From NCBI RefSeq assembly GCF_030035675.1, contig NC_084499.1, forward strand, positions 15,280,610-15,344,609: a DNA stretch of 64,000 nt, read 5' to 3'. Each line of letters starts with the position of its first letter. The first letter of the stretch is position 1. Below the pieces are notes generated by a model. The model saw nothing but the letters and a program-made list of their open reading frames with translations, made no database searches and was not told where the DNA came from. This DNA comes from Rhineura floridana (taxonomy: Eukaryota > Chordata > Lepidosauria > Squamata > Rhineuridae). Shown in pieces: positions 1 to 10,439 of this stretch. The position numbers and the translations under genes are program-made.

Positions 1-76
1 TATTCCCAGCTAGTCTTTTGGTGCCAGACAAGAACTGTCTGGGGAAGCCGGGGGGGGGGGGGAGGTTGTAGAGGAC

Positions 77-262
77 GGGCCATAATTCAGTGGTAGAGCA
101 CCTGCTTTGCATGCAAGAGGTTCCAGGGTCAATCCCCTGGCATCCGCAGGCAAGACTGGGACAGGCTCCCTGCCTGAAATCCCAGAGAGCTGCTGCCAGC
201 CAGTGCATACAATACCAAGTTATATGGACCATTATGCCTGCTATCACTGCTGAGGACACAGG
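77..262 (+). mobile_element. tRNA-Ala-derived SINE
   Basis: The head is a degenerate tRNA-Ala(UGC) gene: an A box like TTCAGTGGTAGAGCA, an anticodon region CTTTGCATGCA and a B box like GGGTCAATCCC, followed by CTGGCATC. The body carries the family signature around GCCTGAAATCCCAGAGAGC. Pol III-transcribed SINE heads keep these boxes. It is not a functional tRNA because arm pairing is degraded and the SINE body follows directly. Confidence 0.75.
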
Positions 263-265
263 AGG

Positions 266-638
266 GAAGGGCTATCGCTCAGTGGTAGAACCTCTGCTTT
301 ACAGACAGAAGGTCCCAGGTCCATTGTGTTGCATGCACCATTGCATGGTATCACAAGACAGCGTCTTCTCCGTGGTAGCACCCCAGATGTGGAACTCCCA
401 CCCCTTGGAGGGATCTGTGCCCCCTTATTCATTTATATTCTTACATTTATATCATATTTCTTTCATCAAGGAACCCAAGGTGGAATACATGTGGTTTGCA
501 GGTGGTCTCCCATCCAGGCACTGACCAGATTCAGACCTGCTTACTGGGAGAGGCTCACTGCCTGAAATCCCAGAGAGCTGCTATACTGAGCTAGATGGAC
601 CAATCATCAAACTCAAGATCCAGCAGCTTCCTATAGTC
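266..638 (+). mobile_element. tRNA-Ala-derived SINE, split by an insertion
   Basis: The tRNA-Ala-like head (266-334) and the SINE tail (about 548-638, with CCTGAAATCCCAGAGAGC) are parts of one SINE separated by about 210 bp. The insert holds a short L2-like stretch (about 360-412, coding-like FSVVAPQMWNS) and a piece resembling the middle of 5S rRNA on the minus strand (about 505-545). The insert boundaries are approximate. Confidence 0.55.
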
Positions 639-757
639 ACCTGCGGTGTGTAAGGATTACCTCCAGATGACCAGGCAGAGAAGGTTTCCAAAACAACTCA
701 CAGGTTTCTTTCTAATGGTTCCTTTCCTTTTACGTCACAAGCAGCCACAAAAGGTAG

Positions 758-1290
758 GTGGGCCAATACAAACTTGTACGGACTATGAACTTCTGCGGAT
801 GTGTATACTTCTGGGCCCAATTCAAAGTGCTGATTTTGACCTATAAAGCACTTTACTGCTTAGCACCCCAATGTCTTCTGGAACTCCTCTCCCAATATGA
901 ACCTACCCAGACCCTTAGTTCTTCTTCTGAGATCCTTCTCCAGGTTCCCCCATTGAGGGAGTCACAGAGGTTGATGACACAGGAGAGGGCCTTTTCAGTT
1001 GTGGCTTCCCATCAGTGGAATGCGCTCCCCAGTAAGGTCCGTCTGGCACCTTCATCAACACATTTTCGGTGCCAGGTAAAGACTCGTATTTTCCCTCAGG
1101 CATCTGACAGACTGAGATGATGTTTGTATTAGGGTGCTACGAAAGCTTTCTGTGGCTGTATGGAGGTCGCGGTTGTATTATTAATTGTTAATTATTAATT
1201 GTTAATTATGGGATTTATTAGTCATGTGTTACCTGAAGGTCTCCAAGCAACTTGCAATGCTGTTAAAAACAAAAGTAAATATAGCGTACC

Positions 1291-1326
<36 letters not shown>

Positions 1327-1612
1327 GGTATGGTATGTTTTGTTTGTGTTGCAAGTTGCTTGGCTGCAACTTTGCAACACTGCTGAAAACAAAAGTAAAT
1401 ATACCATACATCACCATCACCACCAACACCAGGTATGTTTACCATTTTCATTGTTGAGACCTTCAGGTAACAAGTGACTAATAAATCCAATGAATAAAAA
1501 ATATACAAGACAGGTTTAACGGTACATTATTTTGAAATTGTTTTTAATATTGAGTTTTAAACCTTTGTAACGCACCCTGGGACCTGCTGGTGGAAGGCAG
1601 GTAATAAACATC
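758..1612 (+). mobile_element. L2-like LINE 3' part, with an internal insertion
   Basis: The 758-1120 frame reads KALYCLAPQCLLELL and later RAFSVVASHQWNALPSKVR with KTRIFPQA, the C-terminal signature of L2-type ORF2. The matching 3' tail with CACCCTGGGACCTGCTGG lies at about 1570-1612. About 1190-1500 is a microsatellite-rich insertion between the two. The reverse-transcriptase core is absent. Confidence 0.65.
1211..1490. repeat. Inverted-end repeat with a (TTA)n core
   Basis: The block opens with TTACCTGAAGGTCTC (near 1229) and closes with the inverse GAGACCTTCAGGTAA (near 1456). It contains two direct copies of AAAACAAAAGTAAATATA-like sequence and a (TTA)n run at about 1291-1325. It is either two opposed LINE tails or a small foldback element. 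Confidence 0.5.
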
Positions 1613-1613
1613 A

Positions 1614-1830
1614 TTGTCAGTGGTTCTCCAGGATTTGAGACAGGGGAAATCTGCAGCCCTCCCTAAAGGTGCCAGGGATCAAACCTGGGACCTTCAAATG
1701 AATTATTGTCCTTCACCGAAAATATAAGGTAAGACTCATGATTCTGAATAGGAGATGCCAGGACTGAACTGTTGACCTGGTGCACACAAACCAGAGACTC
1801 TACCACAGAGCTGTGACCCTTCTCCAATCA
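1614..1830 (-). mobile_element. tRNA-Ala-derived SINE
   Basis: On the minus strand the head has CTCTGTGGTAGAGTCTCTGG, followed by a B-box-like GTTCAGTCCTGGCATCTCC. The tail side shows CTGTCTCAAATCCTGGAGA. A segment near 1697-1755 departs from the family and may be a small insertion or rearrangement. Confidence 0.6.
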
Positions 1831-1861
1831 GGAGACCCTGGTTCCATCTAGGGCTGCAAAC

Positions 1862-2099
1862 ACACTAGTCACCTGCAGCAAAGCATTTCCATTGGCCACG
1901 CCTGGAGGGGGAATAGGTTGATCTGCCTATCAGTTGCAAAATCTCTTTGAAATGATTTTTTTTTTAAAAAAATGCACTCAAGCTGCTCCCACCAGGTTTT
2001 ACAGGAAAAAGGGGTGGAGTTTGAGTAGCATCATGTGCCCCCATTTTCAGGAGAGAGAGGCGGAGACGTACTGGAACCAGCAGAACAGTGTGTTTCTAC
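1862..2099 (-). repeat. Interspersed repeat family I, copy 1
   Basis: The reverse complement of this stretch matches 10440-10790: both contain CTGAAAATGGGGGC, then CAAAC-CCACCC, then CAGATCAACC or TAGATCAACC, then CAATGGAAATGCTTTGCTG and a GTGACTAGTGTG end. Two copies in opposite orientation show it is dispersed. The class is not recognised; its size and lack of coding suggest a non-autonomous DNA element. Confidence 0.5.
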
Positions 2100-2548
2100 T
2101 AGCGATGGGTGAGAAATTTGATTCACTTCGCATCTAAAGCTGAATCTATCAAATTCGAAATTCCGAAACAGTATGAGAACCGAAACCCAGCCATCCTCCA
2201 AAATTCGCACTCAGTCAAATTTTGCAATGCAGTTTGCCAACCAAACAGTGTTTACAAAAATGCATCTATTAGGGGAAAGGGTGCACAAACATGAATATAT
2301 GAGGGGGGAGGGAATACAAAAATGCATTATATGATCAGAAACTGCTTGCCAACATGCACACTAGCTAAAACTGCCTACAAAAATGTGTTTATTAGAAGAA
2401 ATTTGCTGTCAAAAGCTTCTGGAGAATTTTCATGAAGATTTTTTTAAAAAAAATGAATTGAAAATTGCTGCAGAAATGTGGAGAACTGAATTTAAGATCA
2501 AAAAAATGAGAAACAGAGAACTGAAACGGACAGACCTTTCCATCCCTA
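2100..2548 (+). mobile_element. Non-autonomous hAT-like element, family C
   Basis: The ends are TAGCGATGGG and CCATCCCTA. The flanking 8-mers GTTTCTAC (2092-2099) and GCCTCTAC (2549-2556) agree at 6 of 8 places, as expected of an old hAT target duplication. The interior is AT-rich and non-coding, with AACTGCCTACAAAAATG and TTTCATGAAGATTTTTTT motifs that recur in about ten other places here. Confidence 0.65.
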
Positions 2549-2556
2549 GCCTCTAC

Positions 2557-3215
2557 GCCCTTAGCTCAGCTCCCCAACAGGCATGTTACTCGGTCAATTC
2601 CACTCTGAGCTGAAGGAGAGGTGGCAAGGGAAGAAAGAAACCTGATTGTTTCCTTCGCACCCGATACCAGCCTCATTATCAGGGAGGAAGCACGTCACTC
2701 GAATGTGGGCAGATGGAAGCGTTAAGCCCTCCATGAAGCTTCCTGTAGCAAAAGGGAAGGAAGTGGACTTGCAGGCACCTCAAACACTTACTCTGAAGAT
2801 GCTCCCCAAATAAGTCAATAACATAACCAATGATATAGCAGGGGTTTGTTTTTTCCTCATGATGTTTGCATCAGGAAGGAAATCTTCCTGCAACTACACA
2901 AAAGCCCACCAGATGCAATGGGCAATAGCCTGCAAAGAAACACAAAACTGACAGGGAGCCTGTTCTGGGTGGTCCGAGCGCACAGCATGATCCACGTTGC
3001 ATTACAAAACTGGCATGGTCCTTATCGTTCTGAGGAGAGATACCTAACAGGACTTTCCCCCCTCATAATGAAACCACATTGGATGCAGCACACCTTCCAT
3101 GCAACCTGGATGACACACCGCTACCTCCTTTATCATTTTTTTAAAAGTTAAAAATTGAGCTTCTTAAGCATCCCAGCACACAAATCTCTGAGCCACAGGA
3201 AGCAGCCATCCTCTG
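2557..3215. other. No gene or clear repeat seen
   Basis: I find no convincing ORF, tRNA-like box or family match. The ORFs here are short and lack any protein motif. Confidence 0.4.
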
Positions 3216-3217
3216 AG

Positions 3218-3315
3218 ATAGGTCACACAGAATCAAAGAATTGTAGACTTGGAAGGGGCCTAGAAGGTCCTCAAGCCCAACCCCTTGGTCAGTGCAGGAA
3301 TACATCCAAGTTAAG
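3218..3315 (-). mobile_element. Old CR1 LINE 3' end
   Basis: The plus strand reads ATCAAAGAATTGTAGACTTG, then GAAGGGGCCT and CAGGAATACATCCAAG. This is the classic amniote CR1 terminal region on the minus strand. It is clearly older than the copies near 16-21 kb. Confidence 0.7.
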
Positions 3316-3424
3316 AAGACCAAAGACACATGTAAAAATTATTTTTGGATTGCTGTGCAAAGAGGTGGCCATTGTAACTCCTTCAGAATCTGTGTAGTGC
3401 ACAATTTGACCAGCTGTACTGGTT

Positions 3425-3735
3425 AAGAGTTCAGGCAGGCACATTCTGCACTAACTGAAGCCCCCCCCCAGTAGACTCCAAGGGCAGCCCCACATACAGC
3501 ATATCACAGTAATCCAACTGGGAAGTGACCAGGCCCTGAGTCACTCTGGACAGAGTAATCCTGTCCAGAAACAGACAAAGCTGGGCCCAAAAAGCCTCTG
3601 AGTCCACCTGGCCCTCTAGTGACAATGCTGGGTCAAGGAGCACCCCCAAGCTGGCATATTCAACCCCCAGCATGCCCAGTGGAGAAAAGAAAGACGCCAG
3701 GTTGAAGGGCTGGGATGGCGCTGCCAATCAAAGTA
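3425..3735 (-). mobile_element. L2-like LINE, reverse-transcriptase C-terminal fragment
   Basis: The minus-strand frame at 3431-3727 reads LGVLLDPALSLEGQVDS, then VTSQLDYCDMLYVGLP and LQLVQNVPA. These are hallmark stretches of L2-type ORF2 after the polymerase core. The fragment has neither LINE end. Confidence 0.75.
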
Positions 3736-4439
3736 GACAGCCACAGGCAAGATACACAAATTCAGTATATGGTGGCTTCATCTGTCCAACAAACAAGGAG
3801 GTGGCTGATAGACAGAGGGTAATAAATACATGGTCAACACTTTATGCGCTAAATTAAATATCACAGCATGTGCCTTGCTGGACTTTTGTCACTGATTGGT
3901 TGGGATATATTGATTGGTTGGGATACACACAATTTTTCTTGAATCAGAATATAGGGAGGGGAAGAGATATTTAGACAGAGACAAAGCCAGGCCATTGTTA
4001 TGAATCCTTGCCAGGAAATCACTTTTTTGAAGGGGGGAAAAAACAAGGCCTGTTCCCAGCCTCCCAATGGAGTTGAAACAAGGGAAAGCCAGTCCACACA
4101 ATGAAAGGAAGCAGCTGAGAGATGCTCCCACCCTCACTAATACCCCAGCGCAGCTTTTTGTTTTGTTGTGGTTTTGAGCGGCCCCAACCCTAGTCTGGCC
4201 AGGCCGGACAATAGGGACATCAGTTCCCCTAAGGCGAGGGTCACACACACTCTACCACAACCCCCTTCCCAGTAAGGGCGGCGGGGGGACGAGGAGATCA
4301 CAAAGCCAGGGGAAGTTTGGGGGAAAGGAAGCCATGCAAAGCCCGACCCCCTTCAAAAAAAAAAAGAGAGGATGAGGAGAGAAGTGGGGAAAGGAAAAGG
4401 CGTAGGGCCTAGTCCGGGGAGGGGATGGAAGCCAGGCCT
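3736..4439. other. No gene seen; approach to the CpG island
   Basis: GC content rises towards 4.3 kb. ATTGATTGGTTGGGATA-like direct repeats occur at about 3893-3925. No coding signature is visible. Confidence 0.4.
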
Positions 4440-5470
4440 GGCCCCAAAGGCTCCTGGGGGAGACACTTAACTGTTGCCCGGGGCGCTGGCGGCGGCTGAT
4501 CCCGGCTCCCCCGTTTCAAGCAGAAGCAGCTTCTCATTGGGGAGCGGAGCGGAGGCAGCAGGAGGAGGAGGAGGAGGAGAGCCAAGCGGGGAGAAGAGGC
4601 GGCCTCTCAGGGCCCGCGGGCGGCGGCGATCCTTACCCGGTGGGGCCGCGCCCGCTAGACCGAGCGCCCCCTCCGCCACCGCCCCGCAGCCCAGCGCCCC
4701 GCGCGCAGGAGCCCCTCAGGAGCCAAGGCCGCCGGCAGGGGCCATGGGGCGAGGACGGCGGAAGGCGGCCGAGTCGAGCCTGACGCCGCCTCCGAGGCGC
4801 TCCAACGAGGAGGAGGAGAAGGAGGCGCCGCGGCGCGAGCACAGAGCCCCCTGCCTCCCGGAGCCCGCACTGCCGCTCGGCTCGCCTCCCTCTCGCCGCC
4901 GACCGGCCCGAGGCGAAGGAATGGGCGCGCCTGCCCCCGCCCCGGCCATGCCCCTTGCGCCTAAGGCCAGGGGGCCCTTGGAGACTTACGCTCGACGCGC
5001 CCAGGGCGCACGCCCGGCCCGCCCGAAAAAGGGCCTCTTCGGTCGCCCGAACCAGCCCGCCCCCCACCTGTCCAGGGCCTCTCACAGAGATGGGGATAGA
5101 AAAAATAACACCATCATCCTCTTCGGCCCCTGACTTACCTGGGGACGCTCCCGCTAGGGCAAGGCACCCCCTTAACCGGAGGCTTCCAGCGCGCGCGCCC
5201 GCGCCCGCGGTTGAAGCCTCAGCGTCTCCTGGTGGGGAGGAAGAAGAGCTTCAGGATTGCACCTGGGGAGCTGGAGAATCTTCCTCTCCCCCGGCAGCCC
5301 TGGGCAACGTGGGCTCCAGAGCGCAGGCAGCTTCCCAGCGCGGGAGGCAGGTACGGTTCGGAACACCAGGTGCAGGGGATCCCGGGTGGGAAGAGTTGCG
5401 ATTGCGCTCAGGTCCCGTTTGCGGGCTTCCCACTGGGGCGTCTGGTTGGCCGCCGTGAGAACCGGAGGCT
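4440..5470. promoter_or_regulatory. CpG island, putative host promoter or first exon(s)
   Basis: About 1 kb is very GC-rich and dense in CpG, unlike the AT-rich, CpG-poor surroundings, and it holds none of the repeat families. Unmethylated CpG islands of this size usually mark vertebrate promoters. On the minus strand there are close matches to splice donors: CAG|GTAAGT (5133-5141), AGC|GTAAGT (4984-4992) and CGG|GTAAGG (near 4631-4639). On the plus strand there is CAG|GTACGG at 5348-5356. This suggests transcription towards position 1, or a bidirectional start. Long open frames (for example 4474-5133 plus, 4955-5458 plus and 4633-5085 minus) are low-complexity Arg/Ala/Pro/Gly reads of the kind GC-rich DNA produces by chance, so I do not call a protein. 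The gene is not identified. Confidence 0.6.
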
Positions 5471-5934
5471 GCACTAGATGGGCCTTTGACCTTTTTCACA
5501 GGTGCCGCACGCTGGGTTCACATCTACGTCTAGCTGTCCACCAGAACCTAAAGGGCTTGTTTCTGGTCAGTGACCTCCATTTCTGACCCACAGTAGCGCC
5601 TGTGTAAAATTTGATTTTTTAAAAAAATCCCCCCTCCTCCCAGTGTGAATCCCTTGACGTTTGCTTATACTGAATGGCATCTGCCATTTTTTGCCTGGTT
5701 TGGAGAGAGCCTTTGGGATCTCCTTGCAGCCCATTTTATCTATGTAGAGCGTTTGTGCCCTGCTCTTCAGCTAAGAAGGGCTCCCAGAGTGGCTGGTGTG
5801 CAATCAAGTAAAACGGGACAGGCAGTGCCCTCAGGCTTGTAATCCAAAAGATGCAACACAAAAGGAAAAAGGAGCAGGGAGGGAAGAGAAAGAAATGCAT
5901 CAGGCACCAATTTTTTAAAGTTAAGAACTATGGC

Positions 5935-6040
5935 ATCAGGGGTGCAGTCAGCCAGGATCTCAGGGGGTCTTAGATCCCTTGCTTTCTTAGGAGCCAGGTC
6001 CCATCAGGGTCCCTATGTCTCCAGCATCCTTGCCGCACTG
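5935..6040 (+). mobile_element. Fragment of DNA element family E
   Basis: The stretch holds GGGGTGCAGTCAGCCAGG, GGGGGTCTTAGA and CAGGGTCCCTATGTCTCCAG, shared with 21544-21912, 25767-26162 and 18595-18725. Only one end of the element is present. Confidence 0.55.
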
Positions 6041-6790
6041 CAGACTAGGATGCCTCTCGCTAGGTGGGTGAAGAGCCTTTTTAATGGTGTTGCGCTGGTG
6101 GTGATGGACCCACCTCCCCTTGCAAAGTTGCCTTCGTTGTGATCTTCTTGGCCTCAGGTGAAGCAAGCCCTGTTTGCCAGGACTTGCTGGTAATGTTAAT
6201 TGGCTGTAATAACTGATTTCATCGGGAACTGAGCCACAGTTGTTCACCTGCTCTTTTGGGAGGGGGTGTTTAGTGGCCTGCTAAGGCAAAAAGGTGGGAT
6301 GCAAATCTTCTCAATACCTAAACAGTTAACTACAGACATTAATAGATATATATATCTTACTTACTTGTTATCCTTATCTGTGCCCTCTGGAAAATACTCA
6401 AATGACAGGGCAACTCCCCTCAATTTGGAATTTCCCTTTCCCCTGTCCCCACCCACTTTTGTGTGTGGAAAATAACTTTTTTTATTTCATTTATGGAACT
6501 TTTTGACTGTCCTAGTCTGGGTGACATTATTGGGAGCACAACATGTGCAGAATGCCTTCCACTCTCCTCTGCAAACCAGTGTAACCCTCCATTCCTGACT
6601 TCCTGTTCGACTTACCTTGCAATAAAGCAGCAGGGAGCTCTCACTCACTGGATGCCTCTCTGTAAGGCCTTCTTATGTACCAGCTGTCTTGAATACTGCA
6701 ACAACAACAGCTCCGGGGATCCTGGGAAATGTTACTTTCCCAGGGCACCTGACTCCTTTGTGTAGGTGGCAAGCTTCTCACAAATGCCAT
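6041..6790. other. No gene or assigned repeat
   Basis: The interval holds short unrelated ORFs only. I see no motif I would defend. Confidence 0.35.
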
Positions 6791-6796
6791 CAAGCA

Positions 6797-6934
6797 ATTG
6801 TGGGGGGCTTTTGGCCCTCCAGATGTTGCTGAACTACAACTCCCATCAGTCTCGGCAAGCATGGCCTAATGGCCAAGGATGATGGCAATTGTAGTTCAGC
6901 AACTTCTGGAGAGCAAAAAAGTCCCCCACACCTG
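6797..6934. mobile_element. Hairpin element, family A
   Basis: The halves are inverted repeats: GGCCCTCCAGATGTTGCTGA with CTACAACTCCCATCA on the left, and a degenerate mirror image around GTAGTTCAGCAACTTCTGGA on the right. The end reads CCCCCACACCTG. The length of about 138 bp matches better-preserved copies that have 8-bp target duplications, so it is a non-autonomous hAT-type element. Confidence 0.7.
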
Positions 6935-7179
6935 GTCTACAGACTCAGAGTCATTGGTATGCTCCTGAGTCAGAGGTCTGCTCTTTAGTAGGCATTCCCT
7001 GATGTTCCTTCACTGCCAGCAGCTGCTGTTAAGGTGTAGTTTAGGAGGCCAGAGTCTCTACAGCCTCCAACTTGAACCTTCCAGTTGCTGGAAACAACTC
7101 AGGCTCCTGGTTCCTAGTTTCCCCTCCTTGCTGAACATCCTGTGACGTTAACCTTGGTTTTTTCTGACTTTTAGAATGT

Positions 7180-8000
7180 AAGAAGAGCCTATTGGATCAG
7201 GCCAATGGCCTACCTAGTCCAGCATCCTGTTCTCACCAGGGCTGTGGAGTCAAGAGTCGTGGAGTCAATAGAAATGTACTGACTCCAACTCCGTCTTCAA
7301 AATAAAAGTAATATTTTAATGTTAATATTAATATTAATATTAATTTGTTAATATTAATACATTAATACATTAATGTTAATATTAATACATTAATATACAC
7401 TTGCCATTTATGAAGGATTTGGAGTTGGACAGTAGAAAAATAGAGGAGTCGGAGTCGAAAGTTGGCAGTACCGACTCCACAGCCCTGGTTCTCACAGGGG
7501 CCCATGGGAAGCCCACAAGCAGGACCTGAGTGCAACCATACTTTCCCCTCCTGCGGTTTCCAGCAACTGGAATTCAGAAGCATCCTTCCTCCAATAGTGG
7601 AGGTAGAACAGCCATTGACAGTGGAGGCAGAGCGTGGCCATCATGGCTAGTAGCCACTGATAGCCATATCCTCCATGAGTTTGTCTAATCCTCTGTCAAA
7701 GCCATCCAGGTTGGTGACCTTCATTGCCTCCTGTGGGAGCAGATTCCATAACTTAACTATGCGCTGCGTGAAGAAGCCCTTTCTTTTTTCCTGTCCTGAA
7801 CCTTCCAACATTCGGCTTCGTTGGATGTCCGCAAGTTCTAGCGTTATGACAGAGGGAGGACAATGTTCCTCCGTCCACTTTCTCCATGCCACGCATAACT
7901 ATGTGCGCTTTTATCATCTCACCTCTTCCTTGCCTTTTCTCTAAACTAAAAAGCCTCCAATGTGGCAACCTTTCCTCATAGAGGAGTTTCCTGGTCTTGG
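7180..8000 (-). mobile_element. CR1 LINE 3' part, split by a hAT element
   Basis: Reading the minus strand, a degraded C-terminal ORF2 stretch (QRIVKLWNLLPQEA, TNLDGFDRGLDKLMEDMA; 7647-7892) is followed by the 3' UTR and the end GATCCAATAGGCTCTTCTTA near 7180. It is interrupted by the 251-bp element at 7237-7487. Divergence is higher than in the copy at 16 kb. Confidence 0.85.
7237..7487. mobile_element. Non-autonomous hAT element, family G, with perfect 8-bp target duplication
   Basis: The termini CAGGGCTGTGGAGTC and GACTCCACAGCCCTG are perfect 15-bp inverted repeats. The flanking 8-mers at 7229-7236 and 7488-7495 are both GTTCTCAC, so the element dropped into the CR1 3' UTR. The core is an AT-rich run of TTAATATTAA-like units at about 7310-7400. 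No coding capacity remains. Confidence 0.9.
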
Positions 8001-8259
8001 ACCAATGCTCTGTGTTTGTTGAGGCAACGCTGCGCCTCGAACTCCCCTCTCTCGTGTGTAAGTGTTTTAGTTAAAAGGCTTTACACTCTGTGGAATGAGA
8101 TCCTAACCCTGAGGCATGATAAAGCCTCTAATTCAGGGGAAGGGATCCGGTGGGCAGTCTGGATCCAGAAGTCTCACGCTCCCTGCAAAGGTGTCCCCTC
8201 TCCCCCGGTTGCAGCCTGGCTTGAGTTCAAAAGGGGTTGCAAAGCTAGATGCTGAAGAG
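8001..8259. other. No assigned feature
   Basis: The interval lies between CR1 and an L2-like fragment. Nothing recognisable is visible. Confidence 0.3.
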
Positions 8260-8700
8260 TTCCTAGATCCAGGGATGAGATGACTGGCGTGTTGTGGATG
8301 GGATTGTGTTCTTCCTGGAGGAACAGGTGCCTAGTTTAGGGGTGCCCCTGGGACCATCTCTGTCACTGGAAGCCATCGTGACGAGGAGCACCTTTTACCG
8401 CTTTTGGCTGGAACCCTAACTGTGACTGAACATGGGAAACCTAGACCTTGTGACCCATGATCGCGGTTAACATGCCCTGTGTGGGGCTACCCTTAGGCTT
8501 GGTCCAGAAGATGCACCTGGTACCAAATGAGACAACTAGGCTACCGACTGGAGCCCACGCCGAGTGCTGAAGGAACTGCACTAGTTGCCAATGAGTTACT
8601 GAGCCAGTTTAAGGTTTTGCTAAGAGCCTTGAACAATTTGGGACCCGGTTATCTAAGAGGACGCCTCCTCCCGTAGGAACCAGCCTGCTCACTAAGTTAT
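8260..8700 (+). mobile_element. L2-like LINE fragment
   Basis: The last part contains GAGCCAGTTTAAGGTTTTGC and TTGAACAATTTGGGACCCGG, the degraded equivalent of the L2-type ORF2 stretch that precedes the LWNSLP region. The upstream part is weaker but in the expected order, with CTGGGACCATCTCTGTCACTG and TTTTACCGCTTTTGGCTGG. Confidence 0.5.
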
Positions 8701-9135
8701 TACTTATTTTATTTATTATTTGATTTATATCCCGCCCTTCCTCCCAGCAGGAGCCCAGGGTGGCAAACAAAAGCACTAAAAACACATCATAAAAATAGAC
8801 TTTAAAATACATTAAAACAAGACGTCTTTCAAAACACGTTTTTTAAAAAAGCATTCAAAATATATATATATATTTTAAAAAGGTTAAAAACATTTTTAAA
8901 AGGTTTAAAAACATCTTTAAAAGCAATTCCAACACAGACACAGACTGGGACAAGGTCTCTACTTAAAAGGCTTGTTGAAAGAGAAAGGCCTTCAGTAGGC
9001 ACCCAAAAGATAACACAGATGGTTCCTGTCCAATATTTAAGGAGAGGGAATTCCACAGGGTCAGTGCCACTACACTAAAGTTGTGCAGAATGGACCTCCT
9101 GATAAGATGGCATCCTTCTTCAAGGGAGCCCAACC
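8700..9135 (-). mobile_element. L2-like LINE 3' end
   Basis: The plus strand opens with TTATATCCCGCCCTTCCTCC and CAGCAGGAGCCCAGGGTGGC, the LINE tail read backwards. It continues through an AT-rich UTR to the C-terminal coding stretch read on the minus strand as LWNSLSLNIGQEPS and LLKAFLFQQAF. The same arrangement occurs at 23905-24830 and, reversed, at 53612-53935. Confidence 0.75.
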
Positions 9136-9159
9136 TGGAAGTGGGCTGCAATGGTCATC

Positions 9160-9290
9160 ATGGCCGCAACTGGGCCATAGCCGAGGGGTGGAACATCTGC
9201 AAAAGGTCCCGGGTTCAGCCGGAGCCAGGGAACATCTTGGAAATATAGCAGGCACTTTCAAGCCGTTTCCACCGACAGTTTAAAATATCT
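9160..9290 (+). mobile_element. tRNA-Ala-derived SINE, degraded
   Basis: GGGCCATAGCCGAGGGGTGG followed by AACATCTGCAAAAGGTCCC and GGGTTCAGCC resembles the family head. The tail is poorly preserved. Confidence 0.45.
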
Positions 9291-9334
9291 ATATTCATGC
9301 AATGCAGATTACTGACTGTTAAACGTCAGCTCCA

Positions 9335-9475
9335 CAGTTCCCTTATTATTTCATTGTTTATTCCAGTAGCATGATGCAATGTTATCGTATTATTATTGAA
9401 TCATTGTACATCGCCTTGGGGATTTTTTTTTTTTGTAAGTGGCAAGCGGCCCAGAAATCTATAAATAAAAGATTA
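9335..9475 (+). mobile_element. LINE 3' tail, L2-like
   Basis: ATTGTACATCGCCTTGGGGA is followed by a T run, AAGTGGCAAGCGGCCCAG and AAATCTATAAATAAAAG. This is the terminal pattern of L2-type elements. Confidence 0.45.
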
Positions 9476-9519
9476 TGAGACAGGTAACATGAACTTCAGC
9501 CACAATACAGCTCTGAGCC

Positions 9520-9722
9520 AGCACGGCAGTTCTTAGGAAAAGGGGAATCTGCCTTGTAACTCAGATCGTTGGTCCTTCTACTTCAGTACTGTCTGCACTG
9601 ACTGACTGCAGCACTCCAGGGTTGCAGGGAGGGAGGTTTCCCCAGCTGTACCTGGAGAGGCCTGGGATTGACCCTGGGACGTTGCGTACAGCAGATGCCC
9701 CACCTGTGAGCTCCAGCTTTTC
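9520..9722 (-). mobile_element. tRNA-Ala-derived SINE
   Basis: The plus strand shows CAGTACTGTCTGCACTGACT, then CACTCCAGGGTTGCAGG and CTGGAGAGGCCTGGGATTGA, the family body and B box read backwards, ending at the degraded head near 9710. Confidence 0.65.
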
Positions 9723-10009
9723 CTCTGAGTTTGTCATCTGCTTAGCAAACCCAGGATCTAGGCAATGCAAGCTTTGCTCCTGGATCCGGTCTGGATCTCA
9801 GAACTGGATATTGCAATTTCAGATATGCAGGGATCTCTCTCCCTCACCCGCCCCCCCCTTTTTGAACGGAGACTAATTTTAAGGCAGCGATGTTGCTTGG
9901 CAAGTAGAATATACACCCCATCCATAATAGATGCCCCCAATGCCCCATTAACAAATGCAAGATTTCTCAAACTGAAGGGGAAAAAACTGGCACAAGCTCT
10001 GGAGTGTTA
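9723..10009. other. No assigned feature
   Basis: The interval holds two short overlapping ORFs, no protein motif and no family match. Confidence 0.3.
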
Positions 10010-10200
10010 ATGCTCCCCTGCGGCTGTGCCGTTACTGAGACAGTCTTTAGTGTAATGATATTTTTTATAAACCTCATGTTTCAGTAAGATCCGGCAGCAA
10101 GGGGACAGCCATTGCTTTTCCGAGAAAGCATCTAATTGGTACTTAGTAGCCAGAAAACATTGCTACGCATATTGCAAACATATGGCTGTGTGTGCTTGCG
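10010..10200. other. Low-repeat island, candidate conserved non-coding element
   Basis: No family in the window matches this stretch. It has balanced composition and motif-rich text such as GTAATGATATTTTTTATAAA, CATCTAATTGGTAC and GCATATTGCAAACATATGG. The call is inference from composition only. Confidence 0.3.
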
Positions 10201-10439
10201 GGGTGGGAGGATGGTCTGCAACAAGCTGTCTCTCCTCCATAACCTGCCTTGCCTCATAGGGACTAGCTGCTTTTCATGAGCTTGCAATGGGAAAAAGTAC
10301 ACAAATCTACCAATTTTTGCCTATGGCAGAGGTTTCCAAACTCCACCAGCTTCATTCAGGTGGTCTGTGATGTGTCTGGGAAGAAAGGTCCAACAATCTT
10401 AGAAACTGGCAGTCTGCCCGGAAGGTGAGTAAGGGTAGA

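Noticed and set aside
4474-5133. Plus-strand 219-codon open frame in the CpG island
   Set aside because: Arg/Ala/Pro/Gly-rich low-complexity read with no domain. Equally long frames exist on the other strand. Expected by chance in GC-rich DNA. Kept only as a CpG island.
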